Source: Aquanectria penicillioides | Lineage: Eukaryota > Ascomycota > Sordariomycetes > Hypocreales > Nectriaceae | DNA: 64,000 nucleotides | Assembly (NCBI GenBank): GCA_003415625.1 | Contig: PYIU01000008.1 | Coordinates: 2,728,001-2,792,000, forward strand | Direction: 5' to 3' | Shown here: positions 10,390 through 22,214 of the stretch, piece after piece | Position numbering within the stretch: position 1 is the stretch's first letter | Layout: every line of letters starts with the position of its first letter | Made by a program: the position numbers and the translations under genes | The notes under the pieces: model-generated | Database searches by the model: none | Told to the model about the DNA's origin: nothing | What the model saw: only the letters and a program-made list of their open reading frames with translations

Positions 10390-10857
10390 TTTACATAATT
10401 TAATTTAACCCTTTTTTTTTTTTTACAATACTATTGTATTGGCCTTTTTATTGGCCAAAAATGGACACTTGTTATGCCACACCAAACATACTACACAATC
10501 ATCCCAGCACCGCCATCCCATCATCACCACAATAGATGAGAGGTTCAAGCAACACCAAAAAAAAACATACAACAGCGGGGATTCCCCGGTCGTCACCGAC
10601 CCGAGTACTAATCCGCCCCTCACCAGGTTGACTATGGGAGAGCGGACGGGATCCTGTATTTTCTAGTGGGTATGGTCGTATGTGTTGTGGAGGCGTTGTT
10701 GTTCCGGCCATATGCAGAGCAACGAGAGACCAGGAGAATGGTATTGTGGTGGGGCCATAAAGGAAGAAGAGATATCACATTGCAACATTGAAAACATCTC
10801 TATAGTCAACAATAATATCACTCAATACAGTAGTTCACAGCATCCCCGGACTAATCT
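10390..10857. other. Convergent 3' intergenic region
   Basis: A 468-bp gap between the dehydrogenase stop and the end of the minus-strand tubulin pseudogene. It begins with a poly-T run (about 10411-10424) that could serve the dehydrogenase transcript end. No gene is seen. Confidence 0.5.
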
Positions 10858-12060
<1,203 letters not shown>

Positions 12061-12096
12061 CTTAGAAGCTGAGGACGATGCTTACAAGAGCGTAAT

Positions 12097-12519
12097 ATGA
12101 TGATGAGGCATTACGGAGCTCGCGTAAACAAGAATCACATCCCTGACGACGGCTATGTACTTCAGGTACACCTACCGCATTTCGGTATCATCACCATTAC
12201 ACACAGAGGAGTAATCAAGCCACAGGTAGCTGGCCAAACTTCTCCGGCGGACCCATTTATCCTCTGTTCCGAGCAAGAAGAGAATCTTGCGAACATGGCA
12301 TCTGCAGCTACTTCCAATCATGACCCATTGGTTGATGTCAATGAATCATCATCGCTCCAGCAAGCTAGTGGAGCCATGACTATGTCGATGGAGGTTCCAA
12401 ACATAGAAAATAGAAGGGAGGAACAACAGTATATGGAGCTCGCTTCTTTCGTGGATGGGACTCTTCAAGATGAGAATTTGGCATTATTTGAAGGCATGAT
12501 GCAAGATATTGTGTCATGA
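12097..12519 (+). CDS. Hypothetical short protein, possibly a gene fragment
   Basis: A 140-residue ATG-started frame begins about 40 bp beyond the point where tubulin homology ends, on the opposite strand. It has no signal peptide, membrane segment or domain that I recognise. The last 35 residues (YMELASFVDGTLQDENLALF region) are acidic and amphipathic, like the C terminus of a regulator. It could be a fragment brought in at the tubulin breakpoint, or chance. Support is weak. Confidence 0.25.
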   Translation: MMMRHYGARVNKNHIPDDGYVLQVHLPHFGIITITHRGVIKPQVAGQTSPADPFILCSEQEENLANMASAATSNHDPLVDVNESSSLQQASGAMTMSMEVPNIENRREEQQYMELASFVDGTLQDENLALFEGMMQDIVS

Positions 12520-13898
12520 TTTACAATGAAAATTGTAACATAAGAATCGGACCAGATTCCCTCATGAATTCAATAAATTCCTTCATCAGCGAAGGACTTG
12601 GTTAACATTATAACCGAGACTGCGGAAACCATCACACCCAGCGTCGTAGCCATGAGGTATGCACTATGGAGACTGTATCAAACCTTAGAGACCTCACGTC
12701 TCTTCGTTAGGCAGCGCAGCAAGGCGCCGATTTGACTTGTTGTTTGTCGTAACCAAACCTAATAGGCTCTACTACAGCCAGATCCTTATACAAAATAATC
12801 GCAATCTCTACATGGAACCTCTCTTCTCGGAAAGAACTTCTTTTGACAACAGTTTACCTACCGCTTCTCAGAACCAGAGCACCTTTCTTGAACGGAACCA
12901 TCGGCATCATAACACGAGCTACTGAAGCCAATACTAACACCCTTCTCTCTTTTACAAATTGCACCTCGCTATACACTGATTCTCCTTATCGACTTCTGCA
13001 ATGCATCACTACCTACTAGTCTATTGTCTCTCTAAGGCCAGACTTTTGAAGACCCACAGGCTCACAGCGTCGATGGATTTCGGGCCTGATTGAATCATGT
13101 GAGTCATCAAGGATGGAAACCGACCTCGCCAAGCTATCTACCATGAACAACTAATCTACCGGCATTGAGGCGGCATGTATTAAAATGTTGGCCACTTCAA
13201 ACCATCATGGACAATAATGTGGTCAAGGAGTAAGAAAAATTCCCTCGAAGGATGCGGCAATTTGAAGAGCCACCTAGTGACGCCGTTTGCTTGATCATGA
13301 AAACTGGTGTCGCTGAGAAGTCCTAGTCGTAGGATAGCATGACATGCCGTTATATCCGGTTGCGAATTCAGATTTAGCTTAGTTGGGTGACTCTGAGTCC
13401 ATTTTGAAAGCCACATTCGGGTCAGGGGACCATAGATGTCATTTTTCTACAGCTCGGCTTTGCCCCTCTATCGCTGTCGGCCTTGATTCGCCACTACTGT
13501 CTCTGTTAAAAGCGCCAGGCTGAGCACTATGGACCTAAAATCTCACGTCTTGCAAATTCGGTGCCTGAAATCATCAGGTCCTAGTGACTGTCCGCCTCAT
13601 GTCCTCCGTTGCGTCGCGGAGTGGCTGAAATGAATGAAGACTTTTTTCTAAAACCAACGCTCCAAACTTGGAATGGAACCACGGTGGTGAGACACTATTC
13701 GGTCTACTCTCGTGACTTCAGGCTGCCATATTAGAGACCAAAATGTATATTGAAACCTCAATGTCAGGAGATATGCTTGAGATAAAATACTTTAAATATC
13801 ATGCTCATCCAAATATCCTTTCAATTTCTTTTCGCATATGAATTCGGCCCATAGACCATCTGTTTTAAGGATTTTTACCAAACTCATTACCACATACA
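12520..13898. other. Intergenic, no gene seen
   Basis: About 1.4 kb with only short unrelated frames on both strands. Its last few hundred bases should contain the promoter of the secreted-protein gene at 13899. Confidence 0.5.
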
Positions 13899-14638
13899 AT
13901 GCCTTCAACCTTTTTGCATTTCCTCTCTACCATTGCGTCCTGTTTGCTCATAGGACAGACAATCGCGAGCCCTCTTGGTGAGACGCGCCGTCAATACGAA
14001 TTTGCGTATCCTTCCCGCTACAGTACTAAGATTCATTCAGGAAGCCCATGCTCCAGTTTCAATGACTGTGATGGACAACTGATCTGCACAGGAGGGTTGT
14101 GCTCTGAGCTATCCAACACAAAGACTTGCTCATGGCCGCCCCACGGCATTGGTAAATTCCGTACCCTATTTCAATCTCTAAATATTCTAACTCAGCTTCT
14201 ACAGGCTACGCTTGCTCGACCGGTAGCGATTGCTCCGATAATTTAATATGCAGTTCAAATCATGTTTGCGTTGACCAAAATGCAAAGACCAGGCCGCCCT
14301 ATATCGTTAGTGCCAGTTGTTGGAACAACACATATTGGGTCAGCGCTCCGGAGGGCTGCCATCATGGGAAGTGCCCCAGCGGCTGGGTCACAGTCTGGAT
14401 GGTCGAGGTCAAGGGCGAGCACTTTAATACCGGCAACGTGCAGGTTCAGGTTGTGAGTGGCTCGTCAATCCTATTTTCCCAGGCTGCTACTGCGGTTGCC
14501 GGAAAACCTGGCAAACTGGGCGGATCATTTGACGTCAAAACGAGCGTCGAATGTCCCAAACGTCACCACGCGGTCGGTCTCAGGGTAACAGATGGCTGCA
14601 CCGGCAAAATCGTGAATTCTGCCTATCCTCCGGAGTAA
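13899..14638 (+). CDS. Small secreted cysteine-rich protein (candidate effector)
   Basis: Two exons, 13899-14151 and 14205-14638, are joined across a 53-bp intron (GTAAAT...TTCTAAC...ACAG) to give 228 residues. The first 23 or so residues form a signal peptide ending near TIAS. The N-terminal half contains a duplicated module of the form C-x5-DC-x(4-5)-LIC-x4-C, once around residues 50-70 and again around 86-105. The C-terminal half has further Cys and several Trp. There are no membrane helices or catalytic motif. Secretion, small size and paired Cys suggest a disulfide-stabilised extracellular protein such as a host- or microbe-interaction effector, but that role is inference. I do not recognise a named family. 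Confidence 0.8.
14152..14204 (+). other. Intron of the secreted cysteine-rich gene
   Basis: The donor is GTAAAT, the branch-like TTCTAAC lies 14 bases before the acceptor ACAG, and removal keeps the frame and completes the second cysteine module. Confidence 0.8.
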
Positions 14639-16426
14639 GGCTAGAGGCTCTGTGTTCCATCGCAACGTCCAGGGACGAAGAGAGAAGGTTTTGGAGAATT
14701 GAAGGATTGTGTAGATAATGGGGTGTCTAGATATCGTTGTCTCATATAGGCTTCTACTCGTCCTCGTTTGAATATTACAAGATGTCGCAATCATAGATTG
14801 GAGTTTACCTATAGGTTGTTGTCTTCCTTCTTTTTTTCGAGGCGTCATGCAAGAATGAGTTACACCAGGTTTCCTCATATTGGCAAATTATCTCTTGCTG
14901 AAAATTGACTTGGAAATAGCTGTCGCTTGTTGGTGGTTCTATAAAGTTGGAGGATAAGCTAGACCAATGTCCTCTACCGATTTGTATTTGTGAACTTCCC
15001 TCTAACAAGAAGCTGACATAGATAAGATGCATGGCGTCACTCCCCAATATGCTTTTAATATCTAGCACCCACGGATCACCACTAATGCCATGTAGATCGA
15101 TAAAATTCCAGTAGCTTATCTCTCAACACAGAGAATTACAGCATGGAATACGTATCTCGTTGATTCTTTACACTCTTGGTTGTTCGGCCGCAAACGGGAT
15201 CGAATAACCGTGGAGCGGACCACAGCGGTCAAGCTACCCTATGCCATCCATCAGCGGCAATTGGGTCCGAGACAATGGGAGTGATCGGCTATCCTGGTAT
15301 CTGTGTGTACGGTCATATCGGCGGGGCTCTCAATGTGGCTTAGATCTTGTCCCTAGCCTGGTTCCGTGCAGCTCAATAATGTGTCTTAGCCGCCGAACCT
15401 CGCATGTCACTGCCACCGTCACCTAAGCCCCTTCCGTGATCGAACCAGTCTATTTCAAGCATTGCAGACGTATTTCTTGTAGTAGGGCAGGCCGATTCCG
15501 CAGAAGCCATGGGGTGGATGGGACACTGACCTTTCCTTTTTTCTTCCTTTTCTTTGTGCGTTCTCCTTGTCCTTGTCAAGAACGTCCCGACACGAACAGG
15601 GGTCAGCCCTGCGGGCGATGTCCCCATCAAAGCGCTCAGATAACTAGTTGTCGGGCTGTGTAAGGCGAGGCTCTGGATCCACGAGCGGAGGCAATCTTGT
15701 CCATGGCCACGTGCCACTGGTCTAACTTGGCTGCGACAGCTCTGGTTACGATGATTTCGCCTCCCTTGTTCTGCTGCAACACTTCTAGAAACACGTGTCA
15801 GCAGCCAACCGATTCACTACGTCTCACAGGGTCGACGTCAAGTTGAGGTGCAGCATTGTCCACCTGCCCGCCTGGTCAAACTCCTCAGTTAAAGATCAAT
15901 CCGAAAGCTGGGCATGAGGGATCAAATTGGGACGATTTCTTGAGCGTCGAGGTAGTCTATTGCAATCCGGGGTCTGTCGAACCACAAACCATGCTTTTGT
16001 TGCTGGGGTGCCACGGTGCAAGGTACAGCCCCTCCAGCTATCCTGAGACTTATTTCCGTCATCCCAGTCATGAAACTGTAGGGCTACTAAGTGGAGAATT
16101 GCCGCGTATTGATCTCATAATTAGGGTGCTGAAATTTCCGCCCCCAAAGAGTTAACTAGTCCACTTGGCCAATCTTTGGAGCCCAGCAAAGTAGGATGTG
16201 CATCCTGGAGACTGAGATGATTGTGACGGGACGCTGACGAATGTCCTCACGCACCCCCTGTCGGCGCCGGAGCCCACGGGAACACGGCACATACAAGGAA
16301 GATGGAAACCCCATGTTGGGGAACTCGAGTTTATCGTCTGAAGTTTCGCCTCTCTGCCTCGTCCATATACCCGTACACACATATGCCGCGGAGTGAGGGC
16401 GCCGTCCTGCCTCACAGCAAATCGCC
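14639..16426. other. Intergenic, no supported gene
   Basis: About 1.8 kb without a convincing gene. Short frames near 15373-15717 and 15856-16155 lack start context, domain or splice-consistent extension. A weak intron-like pattern on the minus strand near 15788-15830 did not yield a consistent frame. Confidence 0.45.
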
Positions 16427-17257
16427 ATGTTTTCGATGGCGGTATTCGTCTTTCTTGCCATCTCGTTAGTCGCCAATGTGCGCTCCGATAGCTTCGTCAA
16501 GCCTCCCAGCCCCGGGCCGTACGGCGATTACAGTGACAATCCTTCGTACACAGAGGGAAAGGACATCAATATGGAATGGCAGTCAGATCTAGACCACATG
16601 AACGTTGTCTTGTACCAAGTCTATCCCCTCGGAGATAATGGAATAAGCACATGGAGTTGGAACAGGACCATCGTCGGTGTGCAGCCTAACCGAGACATCG
16701 ATGGATATTGCGGCTGATGCATAATAGTTGATTCGGGAAGCACAAGTTACACCTGGACGTCGAGCTTCAACGGCTTCTCCACCAACTTTACAGACGGCGG
16801 CAATGCTGGCGTCTTCTACTTTGCCCTATACGAAACTGGGAACACATCTTTAGCTGCAACCTCACACTACTTCAACGTCACCGAATCGTCGACGACAACT
16901 ACCACATCAACCTTATTAACTACGACCGCCTCAGCAACCTCAACTACCTCGACAAGCCATTCAACCACCACCTCGGCCACAACGCAAAGTGCAACATCGG
17001 AGCCAGAAAAATCTGGGCTCTCGACGGGAGCGACAGCTGGAGTCTCAGTCGGTGCGACAATAGGCGGGCTTTTGGTACTCGGCGGAGTGGGTTTCTTCCT
17101 TTGGAAGCGTTTCCGAGGCGGCTTCGGCCAGGGCCAAAGCGCCCAAGAGGTTCCCGCGAATGAATACAAGCCCGTGGCAACCGACATACCGCCCCATTAT
17201 CACCAACATCCTCAGGAACTTCCGTCTGGGTTGACTCAGGTACACGAAGCGCCATAG
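16427..17257 (+). CDS. Single-pass (type I) membrane protein with Ser/Thr-rich stalk
   Basis: Two exons, 16427-16676 and 16728-17257, give 259 residues. The order is a signal peptide (1-20), an ectodomain of about 115 residues with N-glycosylation sequons, a Ser/Thr-rich stalk (about 135-172), one membrane helix (about 185-208) followed by KRFRGG, and a short Pro/His-rich cytoplasmic tail. This layout is typical of fungal wall-stress-sensor-like surface proteins, but the ectodomain has no WSC cysteine pattern, so sensing is only a possibility. The 51-bp intron is a multiple of three and contains an in-frame TGA. Without splicing the protein would stop at residue 96. No function can be named. 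Confidence 0.75.
16677..16727 (+). other. 3n intron containing an in-frame stop
   Basis: GTGTGC donor, GGCTGATG branch-like site and AATAG acceptor. The 51 bp includes TGA at 16715-16717, so splicing is required for the stalk, helix and tail to be translated. Confidence 0.65.
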
Positions 17258-17943
17258 CAGAAGGTGGGGCATCAACGTTATGCTGGAAAATAATTATGAA
17301 TGGGCAAAGAATGTTCAAATTTAACGTATTCGCATGCGCCATCTATGTCAGGAAACGAAGCGAAAAAAGACACATAAGTCTAAGGCTCACTTGGGCGCAA
17401 CCGGGGAGACCCAATTCCTCCTAGAGTCATGGGTCTGGTGAGGGTCGGGGGGTGGTATCCTGTTCATGGATTATAACAATCAAATTCATCAGATCAACCA
17501 AATGCAACACAGGCAGCCACGATTCGGGGGTTCTTCTTCTTCGAAAGAAATCTTGTCTGAGAGATTTCAAATGGTATCAGGCAGGCTTTTGTACAAATGT
17601 TAGAGATACCCTGTACTCAAAATAACCAAAAACACGGTTTGATCACCGCGATGGCTAGAACACTGTCGGATAGAGAGGCGCAGTTAGACTTCAACTTGAG
17701 TTATTTTTATGTCAAGGGAGCCTCAGAATATTCTCACCATGCCAAATTTGATCATTTCTAATTTGGGCATGTTTATATTTGTCTTAGAAATTGGAGGCTT
17801 TTCTGACATTTTGATGGTAGGTATGGTGTGTGCTTTGAGTTGCCTAGGCAAGCAACCGCGGTAAGCAGTACCTTGCAACTTGAATATAGATGCAATTCGA
17901 ATTGCTTAATATATATTCGGTATGTCCACTCCCATTTCCCTCA
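17258..17943. other. Intergenic, no gene seen
   Basis: About 690 bp between the membrane-protein gene and the unresolved minus-strand reading segments near 18 kb. Only very short frames occur. Confidence 0.45.
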
Positions 17944-18780
17944 CTATTCGTTAGATCTTTTCAACTGCTCTCGAACAAGATCCTCATCCGTATCCAAACT
18001 CTCAAGCTGTTCCGACCTATTCTGGATATATCTTTCAACGTCAAGCCGTTCTAAAATTTCAGCCTGAGGTACTTCGGATGATTATTTCGACTACCCTGTG
18101 CAAATATGTCTCTCATCTGCTGAGAATACAACTGGAAAGTCTGCGAGAGGCCCGTATTTTGGGGATCCATATAGAAAAAGTTCCTGGCCAGAACAGATCT
18201 CCCCCCCCACTTGTAAGAGTGGAAAGGAAACTTCTACAAAATAATCGTAGCAAACAGTAAATTGGAGGTAAGAACTGCATTGTACGCCACGACTCATTCG
18301 AGACTGGGGGATCCCGAGGGCACTTGGCAAACGAGGTCATCATTTCCAACTTCTCAGCTAGATTTTCAATATCTGGCTTTTGTTGCTGGGCCTCGGCCAG
18401 ATCTGAGACTGACTCGGGAGCATCAAGGTACATCTAAAAGCGCTTTCGCGTATCCTTTGATCGCAAAGCGTTTTCTTCCAGCGCCCAAGGTGCCAGGTAC
18501 AGGTCTCCTTCGCCATTAGACGAGCGTAAAATAGACTCGATTTCTACGAGAGGTAGGTTGAAAAAAAAACACCGCGTTTGCACCATAGCTCGTGTCTAGA
18601 TCACAACTTTAACGCGTTCCTTTACTCTCTCTGTAGTACCAGGTAGTTCCTTGGTAAGGTGGTCGATTCTTTTGAGCCAATTCTTTGACACCTGGTGGAT
18701 TTCAATGTGACCCTCTGAGGCCCTCCTAAAAAGAAGATTCGATTGCGAGTAGCTCTCTGTGCAGAAGCCCAGCGACAATT
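17944..18780 (-). pseudogene. Unresolved or decayed minus-strand gene
   Basis: Several protein-like segments follow one another on the minus strand in different frames: one at about 18780-18600 containing KNWLKRIDHLTKELP, one at about 18545-18436 containing GEGDLYLAPWALEENAL, one at 18433-18310 containing ESVSDLAEAQQQKPDIENL, one at about 18233-18090 containing DPQNTGLSQTFQLYSQQMR, and a final one ending at the TAG at 17944-17946 containing RYIQNRSEQLESLDTDED. Their charged helical character and order suggest one gene, but I could not join them with normal introns; one junction would need a 31-bp intron. It is either a frameshifted relic or a gene with unusual splicing. No family was recognised. 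Confidence 0.35.
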
Positions 18781-19236
18781 ACCCAAGTAGTTTCACGACC
18801 CATACGTTTTATACGCTGGAAGTGATAGTGTTGAGACTTAGTTAGTTCTCGGAGCCGACCAACCCAAACTAAGTCAGGCTGAAGTCATGAGACCGAGGCA
18901 ACAACGGCAAGGCTGACAACGAATCAAGCCTGTTTTCCAGCCACTCGTGTTCAACGGACATTTCTATGTTGCCGTGGCGTTTGGTTGGTGCCTTCAATCG
19001 ACAACTGGTGCGTTAGGCTGTAACTTATTGGGATAGAAGAACAGAGACAGCAGCATGACACACGTTACTACAGAGCGTCATCATAGTTTTCTCGGACTAC
19101 TCCAGCGCGAAATCGTAGAGTATCAGAGAGCATCATACATGGCGCTCTACCTTTGGGTTTTCGAGCATTTTGTATTTCTATGGTTGCAAATGCAGCGACA
19201 CACGCCAGATGACCAAGTGCGCAACTCTCAAAACCT
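18781..19236. other. Intergenic, no gene seen
   Basis: About 460 bp upstream of the unresolved segments and downstream of the regulator gene's stop. No supported feature. Confidence 0.45.
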
Positions 19237-21556
19237 TCACCCAATGTATCCCGTAGTATGCCGAGTCCATTTCTTTATCAAGGCCCACAACTCCGAGCCA
19301 TCGCCCACAGGACAATCATCGAGCTCTTCGGCAGCGAAAAGTGCTCTCACTTCGTCATTTAACGGCAGAGCATACCTAGGTGGTTCGTTCTTTGGTTTAT
19401 TGTGACCCAGGTCCTTTGTTTTCTCTAGGAATGGTCTCGCTGCCATTGGAATCTCTTGCTTCAGTGCCCATGCGTATGCTTGAGACGCCTCGAGAAGAAA
19501 CTCAGACATGCCAATGTGTTCGCAGCAGAGCCAGCTGATAAAAGAAAGTCGTGTAAAAAGAGGATGCGTGACAACGGGGTCGTCGTTGAGGAACGGAACC
19601 AGTTGCTGCATCGCAACGAACGCCATTCGACTAATATAAATATTCATGGAATATCGATGCATATAAAGGTCACATGTATTGGTATCGGAGGCGCAATGGT
19701 GGATGATCAAGGACTTGACTGTGGATGAAGCCTCGTTGAAGGGAGTAACAAATGGAATGCTGGGGCTGAGCGATTGCAAGAGTAAGTAAGCAATTTCGTT
19801 TTCATGGAATCTAGGACCGAGTTAGAAATTTCTGTCACTCGATAAACTATCTGTCTGGAGATGATGCCTTAGAAAGCAAGTTTCTGGAACGAGGTTGTTT
19901 TCGACCACGAAGCGCTCGGGGAGGTCTTGTCTGAATTCTATCAGTCGACAATACAGTCCCTTTCTGTGTTCGATATCTTGGGGCGACCCCTTGGCCAGCC
20001 TCTCGTCGGTGAGGTATCGCATCACTTCGTACTGCAGGCAGCACAGGTCGCAGTAGACGGTCATTATTCCCGGAAGAGTGGGAATTTGGCACAGTGACTC
20101 CTCGAAGGGCTCATTGGTTGCCCGGTCCATCGCCAGGGGGTCGAGTGCGCCCTGGCCTCGGCAATCAAATAGCTTTGGTATACTATTGGGCGGAATTACG
20201 TTGGACGGTTGGTAATAGAGGTATGAAATACGGCTGCACAGAGTTAGATTGCCGAAAGCTGGCCTCTTGCAGTGTGGTTGATGCCGGGGATATGGCTAAC
20301 CTGTTCATGATGAACATGCCCCATATCGCTTTAGATATTGCTAATCTAGCCCTTTTATCCTGGGGCTGATTTGGATCGAGCAAGAAGAGCTTTTTGGCCA
20401 GCCCTGCTCCCTTGAAGCGTTGCACAGCCATGTACTGGTACAGGCGTGCGTTGTGCTCGTCTCCCGAAATTGTCGCCGACAGGTTCATGATTGCAAGGGC
20501 TAGGATATTAGGGATGGAAACACGTTCATGGGTTATTTTCAGTAGCTTTACCGCCTCTTTTAAGAACAATGTGGACAGATTCTCGCCGCTTATTTTGCTA
20601 AAAGTCTTTGCGCGCTCGACAAACGGCTAGACGAGAGACAAGATTAGCTGTCGAGGTTGAGGTGGCGAAGACCAACATCCCCGAGCTACTTACGCTTCTC
20701 AGAGCGCAAATTGCGTTGACTAGGAGTGGAGAACACCATTTGGCTTGTTGAAGGTCCCCTGCCATCATATCCTCTAGGAACAAGCCTCTCTCGACAGCGG
20801 GGAACGAATAAGTATTTTCCCAGATGAAGAAGCTTTCGATCAACTCAGAAACGATACCGTCGCCGGCAACCGTGGTCCAAGGCCGCGCAGAGACTCGGAT
20901 AGCGCAGCTGTTGAGGGCCTGCTGATCGAGGTTCTGCAGATTGCCTTGATACGACACTGTCCGATCCACTGGCGGCGGAGAAGGTAGGAGCATCTCGGCT
21001 TGTTTGATGGACTCGAGAACATGCAGCGGATCCGAGGAGTTTCGAATGCGACGGAATATCTCCTGGGCATCGATGTTGGACTTTTCGCGAAGGACACCGA
21101 AGAGAGCTCTGTACCGAGAGTTCTCATGCTCGAGAAAGGTGACTCTGGCTTTGTGAGCCGCCATCGCAGCTCCACTGTAGGCGGCGTATCCACATGGCTC
21201 GTCGCGGCTGACACAGGCATAACAAGAGGGTTTCTGGCCATTGCACTGCAGGAGAGGAATGTGTCAATCTTGATTTCAATTAAAATTCCAATGTCAATCC
21301 CAATTTTAATTCACCGATTCAATGTTGCCGATGCTGAGGCCCCGGGGAACGAACGTGGTTGGCTAACCTTTCGCTTCCTCCGTCGACAAGTGTGACAGGC
21401 GACGGTGGTTGGTGAGCGTTTGCGCAGTTTCAGGGCCCTGCTAGAGCTGCCTAGTGGGCCACTCGCTGGAGCAGCCCCTGGAGAAGCCTCTGGGACCGTG
21501 CCTGGTAGCGGACCAGCGGGCAGGATCTTGGCGAGCGGCCTGTTGTTCGTTGTCAT
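19237..21556 (-). CDS. Zn2Cys6 transcription factor (668 aa)
   Basis: Five exons (21556-21368, 21245-20694, 20626-20301, 20233-19868, 19810-19237) join in frame to 668 residues. The binuclear zinc cluster is C54-x2-C57-x6-C64-x6-C71-x2-C74-x6-C81, split by the first intron, and a basic stretch precedes it. A coiled-coil-like linker follows, then a long helical middle region with an RISYLYYQP-like segment, as in fungal transcription-factor regulatory domains. The start is the ATG before TTNNRP; the frame is open further upstream only through a pyrimidine-rich leader. Intron 4 (19867-19811) appears to use a GC donor. It should be a nuclear DNA-binding regulator; its target is unknown. Its neighbour, the Ytp1-like gene, is transcribed in the same direction. 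Confidence 0.85.
19811..19867 (-). other. Putative GC-AG intron
   Basis: Read on the minus strand, the exon ends CTAAG and the intron starts GCATCA. It has TTTCTAAC near its end and closes with CCTAG. Splicing rebuilds Arg and joins the flanking coding segments in frame. No GT donor nearby gives the same continuity. Confidence 0.6.
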
Positions 21557-22214
21557 GGCTCCTTCATCAACAGGCCAGCATAAACTAAAATGAGAAGAAG
21601 AAAAGAGAGAGAAAAAAGAAAAGGAGAAAAAAAGAAACAAAAAAAAACCTGCCGAGAAAGTTGTTATCTTTGATCGTGATGAATCCAAACTCGAGTTTGC
21701 AGCTCGAAAGCCAACTCTAGGCACTTCTGGCAGACCAGCTTTATTTAAACTCGCCACGGCTTCTTGTAGCGCGCCAATTAGACGCTGTGGAACGCTGCTC
21801 ATACTCGCTGTTTGGCTGACTTTGACTGAGCTTGTCAGCGGCTTTATCTAATTCGCAGGGTATATCGTCACTGTTTGCTGCTTGTTTGCACCACGCTTCA
21901 TTCTCTGGCAATGCCCGTTTTGGGGGGGGGGTTCTTTTTTTGCTTATTTCTCTTCCTTCTTTTCTTTTTCCTTCTCTCTTCATGAGATTCGTCATCACTT
22001 GGTGCCCTCAGACAGACAAACAAACACACATACAAACTGACTGACAGGCTGAGACGATCCGGGCAGCCTCCCTCGTTGGCTGCCCTGCATCCCGTTCATA
22101 ACCTGCGTTCTATCCGCCACGGTTGCTAATCTGCATTTTCAATCACCCTCCAACGAATCATCTCCCATCAATGACCCTACTGAACATGCAGTACTCCGTA
22201 CAGCGCAATTACTC
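21557..22214. other. Promoter region of the regulator gene
   Basis: A 658-bp gap. On the minus strand it carries long pyrimidine tracts (about 21593-21648), common in fungal core promoters and 5' leaders. There is also a G run at 21920-21930 next to T-rich sequence. No operator could be assigned. Confidence 0.5.

Noticed and set aside
15788..15900. Intron-like pattern on the minus strand near 15.8 kb
   Set aside because: The donor and acceptor look acceptable, but the flanking frames do not join into a continuous protein and one required frame contains a stop.
16715..16717. Nonsense mutation making the membrane-protein gene a pseudogene
   Set aside because: The TGA lies in a 51-bp stretch with donor, branch-like and acceptor signals whose removal gives an ideal protein architecture.
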